The translations under genes and the position numbers were made by a program. A stretch of 50,827 bases of DNA from Cytauxzoon felis (lineage: Eukaryota; Apicomplexa; Aconoidasida; Piroplasmida; Theileriidae): NCBI GenBank assembly GCA_020283715.1, contig JAIQCW010000232.1:1-50827 (forward strand), written 5' to 3'. Each line of letters begins with the position of its first letter. Position 1 is the first letter of the stretch. The notes beneath the pieces are model-generated. The model was given only the letters and a program-made list of their open reading frames with translations. It made no database searches and had not been told where the DNA came from. Of this stretch, positions 20,630 to 32,630 are shown piece by piece.

Positions 20630-23600
20630 TTAGACTAATGTGACTTCTTTAGTTTGTTGATTTTTTTTATATTCGATATTTCTAGCACGTTGTATTGCTT
20701 CTTGTCGATCTTTTTCGAAGATGAGATCGAATTCTTCACCAGATCCGGCGAATTCTTTTAATGATAATAAGAAATCACGTACATGTGTTTGAAATTTGAT
20801 ATGTCCATCGATTGTATTATCATCAGGTAGATTAATATCATTAGCATAATTGAATAGATCAACTACAAATGTATCAATTTGTTTAACATGTAATGAATTA
20901 AAACTTCTATTAATTAGATCAATTAAATATCTCATAACAGATAATCTTGTAAGATCATGTGTTGGATCATCTACCATACCACTTTCAATAAATTTTATTA
21001 ATAATTTTAATACTTGTGTTTGTAATCTAAATCCAGATTTATGTAATGTATCAGTTAATACACATAATATTTCTTTTAATAATATATAATAATATGCTAT
21101 ACAAAAACTATGTAATGGTGATTGTTGTGTTTTTCTATTATTATGTAATACCATTAAATTTCTTAAAAATTCTAATATAATTAATAAACCTTTTTCTGCA
21201 ACTGTAGGATGTTCATGTTTAAATGCCCATATTAATGACATTACAAATGAACTTTGTTTTTCAGATGATAATAATAATAAACCATCAAAACAATATTTAG
21301 TTACCTTCTGTAATAATTCATAAAAACATTCACGATGATCTGGATATGTATGAAAATCTAATTTCATCATATCTAATGTACAATCAAATATATTTTCAAA
21401 TATTTGTGGTAATACCACATTACAATTATTACCTAATTTTTCAATCATTATTGTAGTTAAACATAATACTTCATGATCTCTTGTTTCTGGTAATGAATTT
21501 TTATAATTTGTCATTATAATTGTTATAATAGAATCTAATATCTGTTTTAATATATTCTGATAATTAGACATGTTATCATTTATTAATAATTTTTGTTGTA
21601 TAGATGATATATATGTCTCTAATAAATGTAATATCGATCTTTTACATAAATGCATCATATTTATATTATTATGTTTAAAACATGTTATACCTAATCTTTG
21701 TATATCATATTGTATATATTGTGTATACATATTATATATATTTAACATATTCTCATATAAATATATTAATTGTTTTGTATATGAAAATCCTATACTCTTT
21801 GCTACTCTATTATTTATTCTTAATATTTGTATTATCATTCTACTATTCTCAATATTATATATATTCGATTGTTTATCATTCATATCATTTAATAATAATT
21901 CCCATTCTCTATTACAACGATTCATTAAACCATCTATTAATCCTTCTTTTAAATTATCATCTGTAGCTGATATTACATTACCAACACTTTCATAAAACCA
22001 TAATATTAATTTCTCATCTAATATCTCAGACATTATATCAGCCATCTGTATCAATTCTGTTATATATAAACCATCATCTATAGTCTGTATTGCAATCGCT
22101 TTCTTACAACTATTCGTTATCTTTAAAAATGTTTCACATGCCATCTGTTGTACACCAGGAAATGTTTCTCTCATAAATTCAAATAATTTATTCAATACAG
22201 TATGTAAAAAACGCCAATTCGTCTTCAAAAATCTAGGATATTGACCAACCACATACATTATATTTGATGCAACTATAGCTTTATTAGCTGTAGCCGTCTT
22301 TATCTCACATATATTTAATAAACATTTTATTACCATTGCTAAAAAACTCTTCTCAACATTCTCTTCCATAGAACCACTTATAGAACCAACACTATAACAT
22401 AATCTATTCAATGTAGTCGGATCCCATACTTCACGATTACCAATATTCGCATTCTCCATCTCCTTCTCTAATACATCAATCATTATACATTCTGTATCCT
22501 TCTGTATCATAGTAGTCAACATTATCTGAGTAGTCTTCATCTTATTATATAATGCTATCTCTGCAGTATTAGGATTATATTCACGAACAACCTCTCTAGC
22601 ATCACTATCATACATTATATAAATCTCCTGAGGCTTCGCCATCTTAGATATCAATACCTTCTGTACCTGAACCAATATCGGCTTATATATCGATAATCTT
22701 AATATGTCATTCGTATTCAAATTCAAACTCGAACGACAAAATACATCATTACCATCATTTATTATTATACCATGCTCAGCTGCCTTCTTCCTCTCATAAT
22801 CCTTATACTCCTTCAATAATTGACTACAAAAATGATGCCAATAATCCAATGTTATCTTAAACGTCTCCTCATGATTTATATCCGATATCAATACCAAACG
22901 CTCCAATGTAAATAATAATTGATCCTTACTATTCGGACACTTCTCTATTATATTCTCACGAAAATTACGCAAAAAATTCGTCAAACATAAACTAAATTGT
23001 GTATAAAAAGTCTCCCAAAATAACCTCATCGATGGTGAAACATGCTTCGGATCCTCATAATTCAATGTATTCAATGGCAATTGTGATATCTTATTAACCA
23101 ATTTAGGCCACATCGATACTATTCTGTGAGAAAAATTCTGCAATTCTTGACCAACCAATGATAAACTAGATACCTCCGTTAAACATTTTGTACATTCTAT
23201 GCGATATATAATAGGATCCCAAAAATTATCCAACAATAAATCAATCAATACAACAGTCACATTATTATGATTATATGATTCAAATACATATCCATAAGGT
23301 ATCCATTTAAGAAAATGTGATAAACATGTCAATGTCTGCTTTACCAATGATGATCTTATTACATCCGGTGATTGTATAAAGCTATTCAATACAAATAAAC
23401 AAACATCATAAATCTCTCTAAATTCTGCCGTCATTCTAGATATCAATTTTTGCACTCTACGACTCTCCATCGAATCCTCACCAAAATCAAATATCTCCTC
23501 ACTCAACATATTCAATAAACGCATGTTGTTCTCACAAATATTTTGCGATAATTGAGATGATTTACATATTTCCGATATAAAATTCGGCCATTTATCCGGC

Positions 23601-24026
23601 CACTCCTTCTTTACAATCTGTATCAAACATTCATTTATCTTAGTCAAAAAAATGCTTCTCATTCACACATACTTCATCATCCATACATAACTTTATAACC
23701 AATTCCGATACATACTGTTTTATACCCGCCTTCTCTTCATTCGGTAGTATATTCCATCGTGACTGTATACAGATCTGTAATACTTGTAAAGCGTAAAACT
23801 TTGTATTTGCACTAGAAGATTTTGATAAGATCAATGCAACATGCTTCCATGTATCCGGCATCGATTTAAAATCCTCCAATATCTTATGGGCTACCTCCCT
23901 TTTCTGTACATTCATACCATCAAACATAGCCTCAACTACACTGTCCAATAATACTACCATTGAATCATCAAATACACGTGATGAATCCAATAATATATAC
24001 GGGTCTGTATATACACCAGTCGACAT
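20630..24026 (-). CDS. Exportin-1 (CRM1), with an apparent frameshift
   Basis: About 1130 residues, close to the family's 1070. It starts at ATG 24024-24026 (MSTGVYTDPYILLDSS). The importin-beta-like N-terminus has WNILPNEEKAGIKQYV and VKKEWPDKWPNFISEI, and then EEIFDFGEDSM, FLKWIPYGYVFE, ASNIMYVVGQYPRFLKTNWR, GVQQMACETFLKIT (central HEAT region contacting NES and Ran), RDHEVLCLTTIMIEKLG and a C-terminal DFLLSLKEFAGSGEEFDLIF. It exports leucine-rich NES cargo with RanGTP. The frame changes once near 23640-23662, in a run of seven T (minus strand). Either one T is extra, or a 34-nt GT-AG intron is removed there. The family keeps the residues that the intron would delete, which favours the extra T. 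Confidence 0.9.
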
Positions 24027-24789
24027 CTTATATATCACATACTCCTAATAAAGAAAACTTATCATTAATAATTTCTATAAATCATCGCTTAAAACACCTT
24101 AATTATACTCACTATCATTTCTATTACATATTTCATTAAATATTTTTGTTATACAAAGAATCCCGTACTCTATATTTAAAGCGTGCCCTACCTGTTCATT
24201 CGTATTGTAGTGTAAAATGATTCCTGCCTACACATTTACATTATGAATCATCCATCGTTTTTATTTTGCATAAAATTAAATTGTAATTACAATGCTATAG
24301 TCATGTTCCTTCATATCAATCTCTAAATTATCTCTCCAATGTATACATCATATGCGCATATAACTCTATTGATATGCTTAACATGCATTTTTTCCCAATG
24401 TATTTATCATGCATGAATATAGTTCAATATATATATTAATTTGTATATACGAAATTTTGCGTCAATTGTACTTTAGACAAGGGTACATGAATAGTGTGGT
24501 TTCGATACACTCATTAATCAAATCCAGCTGGATGAGTCTGAATTGTCTGAAAATTTTCCTAATATATAACTTCAAATTTCAGTTTAAATGTTTCCTTAAC
24601 AGTTTTTATACTATCGACCTATATCTCAACTAAGCTCATTGAAATTATATAGCCTTCTATAATTTTACATATACCATTTGGGTTTCGTATCGAACTGAAT
24701 ACTCTATACTTATATACGTGCTTTGGTCAAAGTATAACATATGTGCTGATAGTTGGTTCCGGAACTTGTCGACCCCTCCAGTAACGGAA

Positions 24790-24952
24790 ATGGAGAATGA
24801 TAAAGTTAGACATTATGATAGACACTTGAATGACGGAAAGGTAATCACATGTATTGTTAATTAAGGGACATTTGTATATGAAACGCTATGTATATGTGCT
24901 TAAGTTAATCCGAAAAGGGAATCTGAGTGGACCAATGAGTACGACAAAATAG
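24790..24952 (+). CDS. Possible 32-residue spliced micro-gene
   Basis: ATG 24790, exon to 24840, intron 24841-24904 (GTAATC...CTTAAG), second exon to TAG 24952. The predicted peptide is short and basic (NDKVRHYDRHLNDGK, then LIRKGNLSGPMSTTK). I do not recognise it. The local composition is more gene-like than the surroundings, but the exons are too short to be sure. Confidence 0.2.
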
Positions 24953-25127
24953 TGAGAAATGGAACTAGGACAAAATTTATATAAAATCATTAGAAAATTA
25001 ATAAAACAAAGAGAAATTATTATATAATGATGATATAAATATAATGGACCATATATTTATATAGAATCTCACGTAAAAAATAAAATATATAATTTGTACT
25101 GTATGCGTAGTATATTTTACAAACTAA

Positions 25128-25340
25128 TTATGACAGCCACGTAAGTATTGTTACACCAGCCGTCTCAATAGATAATGAAAAGTTAAAAGGCGTAATCAAT
25201 GGTGGCAAATTGTGAATATTTATAATAATAATGAAATACCATGTCACCACGACAACGATGGCATGACCCCCTACCCATGGTAATAATATAGACCTCACTC
25301 CACCATAATTGGGCAATGATTGTTTAATAAATTGTATTAA
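25128..25340 (-). CDS. Possible small membrane-protein exon
   Basis: An open frame encoding two hydrophobic stretches (GGHAIVVVVTWYFIIIINI and TAGVTILTWLS) around a Pro-rich turn (LPPLITPFNFSL). It is less AT-rich than its flanks. No ATG or clear acceptor was found upstream, so it may be a missed exon or chance. Not recognised. Confidence 0.25.
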   Translation of the reverse strand, partial: LIQFIKQSLPNYGGVRSILLPWVGGHAIVVVVTWYFIIIINIHNLPPLITPFNFSLSIETAGVTILTWLS

Positions 25341-25979
25341 GATTGTTAAATTGTTTTAAAAAATTAACATTTGAAAACGGTTGTATGTATTAAAGGTGGA
25401 TTAGATTTAACCGTTATAAATTTCAAGACGGAGCTGTCTAAATTAATATTTAATTCCATACGGTAGATAATACGGAATTCTTAGTGTAAAATATTAAAAA
25501 ATTACAAAACTAATTCTATAGAATAATAATCATCATTTCTTATTGTTCTATAATACAGGATAATCTTATATTATTGAGATTAAAATTTATATACCCACAT
25601 AGCGATCTCACTATTGGTTTCTATTTCAAAGCCATTTAATAATCACAATGTTATAGTATAATCTTATTAACTCTTTTTTTTTGCTGTGACCTATACAGTA
25701 TTATATTTTATAAAATAATTCTATGAATCGATTTTATCATTTAAACAAAGAGTTGCTCTCTAGCTTACCTTTGCAATATAAATTACTATACTTACAATTA
25801 ACTGAAATTACTTCGAATTTATGGTACTAAAATACACAAACAAATTTATTTAATCGATATTATATGCAGTATATCATTTTTCCAAAAATATATTTTGATC
25901 ATCGAACCCCTAAAATTTCTTATGATTAGCGTACAATATTATTAACTTCTAATGCAGATATTGATTTTATCTTGATGAT

Positions 25980-28160
25980 ATGGAGAGTATTATTCCGAAT
26001 GGTGTTAATGATGAAAATTTTAATCCTATCAAGTTAAACAGGGTAGATGACACGCCTTTTGTAAGTTATAAATGTGACAATACATATGGAAAGTATTGTA
26101 CAGCTGGAGCGACTCCTACTACTGCGGTGACTGTATCGGAGTCGCTTGGTTCGAGTTTCTCGACTAAATCATCGTTGCACAGTAGTAATGCATCACCTAC
26201 TAATAAATTATTGGAGCATACTAATGCAAGTAATGCTACAAATAAGGTTAACGTGTTGTTTAATAGATTTTCACCCGTATTAAAGGGTAATTGGGTAACA
26301 TTTAGGAGGAAGTATATGGAAGGTCCAGTAGTGGGTCGTGGTAGTTTTGGAGTAGTGAAAACGTTATTTTCAATGGTTGATTTATTGGAATTACAGCAGT
26401 TATTACCTACAAGGCTGCGTTTACCTGCTAATAGGTTACATGAGGGTATTAAATCATTACCTAATGGTGAGTACGAGTTTTGTGGTTTACCATTACGTAA
26501 GCCTACTAGGGCTGCTAAAATAATGAATTTGAGTCATATAAAGAAGGTATCTGGTACAAAAAACATTTTGCACGTATTACGTGAGGTATCAATTGGTGCA
26601 TGGACGGATCATCCGAATATTGTGAATGTTAAAGAAATATATATGGATGGTGTTGATGATTTGGGTAATATAACGGAGGCTTTTAAGACGATGTCATCTG
26701 AGAACGTCAAGGTATATTTGGTTATGGAATATTGTAGTGGAGGTGATTTATCATCTAGGCCAATTCCAGAAGTTGACAAGGAGGAAGTAGTAATGAGGAT
26801 GTTTTTACATATTTTTAGAGCATTGAGTTATTTAAATAGTCGTGGTATAGCTCATCGTGATGTAAAACCAGAAAATTTTCTATGGAGTGAGGACAATATA
26901 AATTCAGAAGTCAAATTAGCTGATTTTGGTTTAGCTAATTCATCATTACGTCCATTGAAAACTAGAGCTGGTACAGCATATTATGTTGCTCCAGAAATTG
27001 TAATGTATGCTCCTAAATCAACATATTCTGTTAAATGTGATTCATGGTCTGCTGGTGTAATGTTACATGTTTTCCTATTGGGTTCATGTCCATTTCATTC
27101 AGATTCTGATGCAAGAACTTTAGCTAAGGTTGTTAATGAGGAAATTGATTGGACACATGAAAGATATGCTGCTATACCACCAGATGCATATGATTTATTA
27201 AAGAAATTATTAGTAAAAGCTCCACATAAAAGGATATCAACAACAAATTGTTTAAGACATCCATGGTTTCGTCGTTTAACTGGTGAAACATTTATACCAA
27301 TGAGTGTGGAAGATGCAACGGGTATAGTGGATAATTTATCATTATTTTATCGCTTTCCTATATTGAAACAATTAGCATTATGTTTAATGATACGTCAGAT
27401 ACCAGAATCAAAAATAGAAACATGGAAACAACGTTATTTATATTTAACTGGATTTTCAGAAGATGATACAGCTACTATAGATTTAGATACTATAAGTAGT
27501 TGGTTATTAAGTACTACAGACAATATGGATTCATTAGATGAATTATGTATAGAATCATCATCATGTATATGTAAAAACTGTAGACCTAAAAGAAGAACAT
27601 GTTTACGTCGTAGTATGTTATGGAAATCTGTTACAGAATTATCATCAATTTTAAATACATTTAATGATCATCATGTAAATATTAGTTTTACTGAATTTGT
27701 TGCATCACAAATGGCATCTAATTTATGTAAAAAGGATGATTTAATTACTGATGTATTTGCTGGATTACATTCTGATATACCAGGTAGAAGATGTCTATTT
27801 GTTGATGTACCCGATCTTAAACGTTTAGTTAATCCAGTTTATCAATGTACAGATGAAGATCTACAAGATGTACTCAAAGAAGCTGAAATAGTTGCACTCT
27901 CATGTTATATGGATAATACATGTGATGATGTAGACTTTCAAATGAGACGTTCTAATTTTATTAGAAATATCTGCAACTCACCAACCAGTACCAACTCATC
28001 TAATCTATCACTAGATGAATTCTTCGTCATGATGAAATATGCCAATCTACAATCAAACTTTGATTTCAAAAAACGATCCAGAGATGAGCTCGGTAATACA
28101 TATGATGATATCAAAAACTACCTTGCATCATGCAAAAAACATCACAAGAAAAAGAAATAA
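25980..28160 (+). CDS. CDPK-like Ser/Thr protein kinase
   Basis: A single exon, 726 residues. After a Ser/Thr/Asn-rich leader the kinase starts at about residue 110: glycine loop GRGSFGVVK, then an unusual insert of about 55 residues before the lysine strand RAAKIM, helix C glutamate in LREVSIG, catalytic loop HRDVKPEN, DFGLA, and APE in VAPEIVM. All catalytic residues are present, so it should be active. The kinase domain resembles calcium-dependent protein kinases. The C-terminal half (about 460-726) looks like a degenerate EF-hand region (FSEDDTATIDLDTISSWL, NLSLDEFFVMMKYA) with few complete calcium loops. It ends in a Lys/His tail (KKHHKKKK). Orthology to a numbered CDPK cannot be fixed by eye. 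G is rich at the 5' end and C at the 3' end. Confidence 0.82.
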   Translation: MESIIPNGVNDENFNPIKLNRVDDTPFVSYKCDNTYGKYCTAGATPTTAVTVSESLGSSFSTKSSLHSSNASPTNKLLEHTNASNATNKVNVLFNRFSPVLKGNWVTFRRKYMEGPVVGRGSFGVVKTLFSMVDLLELQQLLPTRLRLPANRLHEGIKSLPNGEYEFCGLPLRKPTRAAKIMNLSHIKKVSGTKNILHVLREVSIGAWTDHPNIVNVKEIYMDGVDDLGNITEAFKTMSSENVKVYLVMEYCSGGDLSSRPIPEVDKEEVVMRMFLHIFRALSYLNSRGIAHRDVKPENFLWSEDNINSEVKLADFGLANSSLRPLKTRAGTAYYVAPEIVMYAPKSTYSVKCDSWSAGVMLHVFLLGSCPFHSDSDARTLAKVVNEEIDWTHERYAAIPPDAYDLLKKLLVKAPHKRISTTNCLRHPWFRRLTGETFIPMSVEDATGIVDNLSLFYRFPILKQLALCLMIRQIPESKIETWKQRYLYLTGFSEDDTATIDLDTISSWLLSTTDNMDSLDELCIESSSCICKNCRPKRRTCLRRSMLWKSVTELSSILNTFNDHHVNISFTEFVASQMASNLCKKDDLITDVFAGLHSDIPGRRCLFVDVPDLKRLVNPVYQCTDEDLQDVLKEAEIVALSCYMDNTCDDVDFQMRRSNFIRNICNSPTSTNSSNLSLDEFFVMMKYANLQSNFDFKKRSRDELGNTYDDIKNYLASCKKHHKKKK

Positions 28161-28315
28161 AACTAATCTATTTCTTTATTTCATACTATACTATATATAT
28201 CACTCGAAACATACGGAGATGAGAAAAAATAGAAGTTATTGTACACCAAAGTATAGACATTGTATACATCCTAACGTCAGTTCTCCAATTAAGGATAGTA
28301 CTGCCATCAATGCCT

Positions 28316-28580
28316 CAACCGAGGTTCAATCTACATCTCTTCGTCTTGCAGGCAGCTCTCTATATGAGGTCAATCCTGCCGTCAGCTATTTTAATTACCT
28401 ATCTCTAAAGAGTATAGCCACTCCCGGAGATCGTGGCGGAGGTTGTGATTGGACTTCAGGTGGAAACCTCAAGTGGAACCCGTAGCTGATCTCAGGGAAG
28501 CGAAGGGGGGAGGTAATTAAAAGAGCTGACGGCAGGACGACCTCAAATGGAACGCCCAGTGGAACGACATCAGGTGGAAG
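28316..28580 (-). repeat. PQ repeat copy R10, intergenic
   Basis: The clearest fold-back copy. TCCTGCCGTCAGCT (left arm) followed by ATTTTAATTACC is mirrored by GGTAATTAAAAGAGCTGA and CGGCAGGA on the right. Q carries CTCTAAAGAG (28403-28412). Skew goes from G16/C24 (28021-28140) to G20/C9 (28621-28740). Confidence 0.94.
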
Positions 28581-28735
28581 GTCAGAATAAGAGAGATAGC
28601 AGTAGAGGGATTCCGGTGAATGACCATTAAAAGGAAAGATTTATATTGACATAAAATCAAATATGTAGATATTAAGGGTGAATAGATAGAAAATAATGTA
28701 AATTTACTAGTCTTGTCATTGTATCGTAATGTCTA

Positions 28736-28791
28736 GATAATCTCTACTCAGGCCTGATAACCTTTTTTGCCAAAGGCTGTTGCTGATTATC
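28736..28791. ncRNA. Candidate structured RNA or DNA hairpin
   Basis: Nested pairing: GATAATC (28736-28742) with GATTATC (28785-28791), CAG with CTG, and CCTTT with AAAGG around a TTTGCC loop. It is a GC-richer patch in AT-rich intergenic DNA. No known RNA family was recognised and the strand is unknown. Confidence 0.25.
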
Positions 28792-28880
28792 TCAATTTAA
28801 ATCACTTGTATAGTATTTTTTTTATTATTAAAATATATTTATTTAGAATGTTTATATATTTATGTTAATAAACTCACTCA

Positions 28881-31800
28881 ATGAATATTAAGACTAACAA
28901 CCTCTATGCATTATTAGGGGATGAGAAGTTTGATACCATTTACAACGGGACTGAACATTTTTCAAACTTAGATTCTGATGAATTATTTAATGTACTATAC
29001 CGTAATGTTCAGAAAGCTACAGGTCTCACTGAAAGACATGAAACAATAGAATTCATTAATAAGGATTGTACAAAATCATTAGAAGTTAAAGACAGATCAT
29101 TGAAAGGTAGTATTGATGTGTTATTACAACCTATATTGCGTTTGTTTTTAAAAACTGGTCGATATGTTAGTACATCATGTTGCTCTGGGCGTATAGTCGC
29201 TTTTGAAAATAATAGCAGTTCATCATATAACAAAGATTCGAATGTATATGGCCGTTCTGGCAGAATTCTCTACTCTAGTCATTGTATATTAAATGGTGAT
29301 GACGATTTCAATTATTTTAAACGTTCAATTACTTCTCATTTCGATGAAAAACATAAATGCTACATGAAAGACAACCCTGAGTATGAATTATCGGACTCAG
29401 AATTCAACGTACAAATTAAAGAAGTTAATGATCATACACATAATTGCAGTGAAAACCTAACAACAGCAGTATTTAATGACGTTGTACTAAAGTTTGAAGC
29501 ATTCCTTATACATATTGAATGTTCATCTATTAACGATGCAAAGGATTTATTGCAGTTGTGTAAAGATTGTGGACTGAAACAGTCTGGTATAATATCACTA
29601 TCTAAGAGGGTTATTTTAGCTATTCGTGGAATTTCAACAATGGAGGCTCCTATATTAATTAGATATTATACCAGTACATATGATGATTTTGGTAATGTTA
29701 AATCTCAACATCTTCACTCTTGTAAGTGGTTAGTTGATGATACATATCTTAAGATATTGATTAATTCTTCAAATAATAAATTAACTTCAAATTTTAAAGA
29801 TTTTGTTAAATTTTACTGGGGATTTCTGCACCATTTGGACCTAAGAAATACGGCCTTTTATAAATATAACTATTCATTGGATGATATACCTGATGATGTA
29901 TTGAATTACATTAATGGAATAAGTGATTCTGATTCTTACCAGAAAGGCGTTGATAAAAAGGAAATGGTACCGTCCTCTCATTTATTGTTGCATTCTAGAG
30001 CTATATATGAAGATGATAGTACATTAATGTCATTACATAGATATAATGCATGTGTTGCAGCTAATGATAGACATATTTGCATGTTTGGAGGTCGTATAAG
30101 GGGGAATAAAAACAGTGTAGTTGTATATGACGTAAGGAATTTAGATGCAGGATGTACATTCAAAAATGTTCCTGAGAATGGTCCGCCATGTTTGCAGAGT
30201 TCTGCTATGATATTTGATGGTAGAGGTAATTTCCTAATTTTTGGTGGTAGGACGTCTATAAATAATATATCAAATGACCTATGGATATTTCAATTGGAAT
30301 TTAACAATTGGGTGAAATGCACTTGTGATACCCTAAAACCTAGAGAAAGATATCGTCACTCTATATGTTTAAACGAATATTCCGATAATGTGCAGTTTTA
30401 CTTAGTAGGCGGTGCATATTATGCCCAACCTCTAGATGATGGATTATTGGATGATGTTTGGGAAGCTAATGTCAGTTACACAGTAGATGATAATTATAAA
30501 ATTATTAGTGCTAATGTTAAATGGAAGTGTCTACATGAGAGTACTAAGGGTTGGTGCTCGGGTACATTGATTTATTCTAAATATATGAATTCTTTATTAC
30601 TTGTGGGTGGTTATACATCATATGAAAATTTTGTATATTATAATCCAAAATATATTGATACCATTACAGCCTTCAGTTTAGATACATTAGAATATCAATT
30701 TATTGCTATTACTTCGCTTAATAAGCCTTTATGGCGTATGGGTCATATGATGGTCAAGGTTGAGGATGAAGAATATTTAATTATTGGTGGACTATGTTCT
30801 CATTTAGTACTAAATGATATATGGTATCTGAATATTAAATATAATTTCTGGTATTATATAGGTTTTATACCTGGTATACAATTTAAAATTAAGGCTAGTG
30901 CACATTATATTAAGGATAAGAATGAAATTGTAATATTAGGTGGTGGTATTGTTACGTTTTTATTTCATTCATTTTATGACAATCCAGTGCGTATAAAAAT
31001 TTCAATGAAGGACAACAGGAGAAATCCGACTAATTATGTTATTTGTAACAATAAAAAGTATATAAAGGCTATTAAGACTTTTTTGGAATCTGAGGGCTTA
31101 TATGATAAGAATAGAAAAATTGTTATGAAGAAGGACTTACCATTTTCTAAAACAGACGAATTGTTGTTACCAGAAAGCCAGCATAATTCTTATGGAGATG
31201 AATATGATAGTGGTGGTGAATTGAAAGATGAAGATTATAAGAATACTACGAATTGGAATGATAACGAAAGTATTTCACAATTTTCAACGTTTGCATATAT
31301 TCCAGTAGTTTATGTTGACAAAATTTCTTTCGATGAGACTTTAAATTCATCCATTGTTTATAACAATGGTTGCTGTGTTTTTGATGTTGATTTAGTTAAT
31401 GTGGAGTCTACACTCGGAATATTTGATTATTTCAACGACTTAATATCATATTTGGGTTATAGAGATGTAAAATTACCAACAAAATATATTATGATTGGTG
31501 ATTGTATTATATTTTCAGCATCTGAATTTGATGAAAGGCTTTTGCATATAAGTCAATCATTGTACGATTTATATGCAAAATTGTTGGGTGTTAAGAGTAT
31601 TGCATTAATGGATGAGGTTTTTGGTGAGAAGAGGATTCCAAAGTGTAGAATATTAACTGGTACAGGAAATGTTAAACATAAAGAGAATGGTGTATATTAT
31701 GTTTTCAATGTAGCTAAGAATATGTTTTCTTCTGGTAATTGTTCTGAAAGGTTAGTTGTATATTAAAATTTAATCATCCTTTCCTTTAGGATAAGAATTC

Positions 31801-32600
31801 CTAAAACTTATTTTCAATATAGTAATAGAAAGATTGAAAAGAAGATGATGCAGAGTAGCGATTCGAAGAATTGTGAATCGATATCCGAAGTAAATGTGGT
31901 TCGACAAATATCACCACTTATACATGCACCTAAATTGCAATCTGGTGAGATAATTGTGGATTTATACTGTGGTATTGGATACTTTGTCCTCCCATTATTA
32001 AAGTATACCACAGAAGATCAAGTAAAGTGTGTATTTGCTTGTGATATAAATCCAGATGCTATAAAATTTTTAAATTGTGGAATTAAAGAGAATGGTATAA
32101 ACCCTAATCGTATAATTACACATGTTGGAAATTCTAATAATTTTGGTGTAGACTTTGGTTTCGAGTACACTAATAATGCTAATCGTGTAATCCTAGGTTT
32201 ATTACCTAGTAGTGAAGGTACATGGAATGCAGCACTTAGAGCGATTGATTCAGTAAATGGTGGTATTATACATGTTCATGGTGTAAGCGAGTTAAAATTT
32301 ACCGATGAAGACACAAAGATATGCGTTGATTTGTTGCAAGAATGTAATTATAACTATTTGAATATGTCTGAGAACTCTAAAGCACAAACACATACTTTAT
32401 ATTCCAAGGGTTGTAAGAATGATAAAAGGCATTGTGATTATGCACAATATGTCTTGCATAAATTTCATAGTTTGTGCCTTGAAATGGATAAATTTAATGG
32501 TTGCAATTGGAGCTTGGAATTACTACAAGTCGTTATTGTGAAACATTACTCTCCACATAAATATCATTTTGTAGTAGACTTGGCTATACGGCCATTATAA
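28881..32600 (+). CDS. Fused wybutosine-synthesis protein: TYW3 - kelch (TYW4-like) - TYW2
   Basis: Two exons, 28881-31750 and 31790-32600, over a 39-nt intron: 3681 nt, 1226 residues. Residues about 60-280 are TYW3-like (YVSTSCCSGRIVAF, then VLKFEAFLIHIECSS, GLKQSGIISLSKRVILAIRG). Residues about 370-700 are kelch repeats (ICMFGGRIRG, FLIFGGRTS, FYLVGGAYY, LLLVGGYTS, YLIIGGLCS, IVILGGGIV). The last 400 are TYW2-like: MFSSGNCSERIRI just across the splice, SAM-binding VDLYCGIGYFVLPLL, then LGLLPSSEGTWNAALRAID and IIHVHGV. TYW2 transfers the aminocarboxypropyl group from SAM and TYW3 methylates N4 in the wybutosine pathway at tRNA-Phe position 37. The TYW4 methyltransferase half was not seen, only kelch. 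The same order is known from the plant TYW2/3/4 protein. All three parts are cytosolic. Confidence 0.87.
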
Positions 32601-32630
32601 TTTTATTAATTGTATTTTTTATATATAAAA

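Larger units (their letters stand above)
24027..25979. other. Gene-poor 1.95-kb region between divergent exportin-1 and kinase genes
   Basis: Mostly AT-rich with no PQ element. It must hold the promoters of both divergent genes. Only two weak coding candidates are seen (24790-24952 and 25128-25340). The + strand changes from C-biased to G-biased somewhere around 24.1-24.7 kb. Confidence 0.6.
28161..28880. other. Intergenic region with PQ copy R10 and a candidate structured RNA
   Basis: Contains the kinase 3' flank, R10 (28316-28580) and a nested hairpin (28736-28791), then an AT-rich stretch before the TYW start. No protein gene is seen. Confidence 0.6.

Noticed and set aside
21570..21995. 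141-codon hydrophobic ORF on the + strand
   Set aside because: It is antisense to conserved exportin-1 coding sequence and only reflects its AT-rich codons.
24409..24633. 74-codon ORF on the + strand
   Set aside because: Biased composition, no recognisable motif, no splice context and no neighbouring exon.
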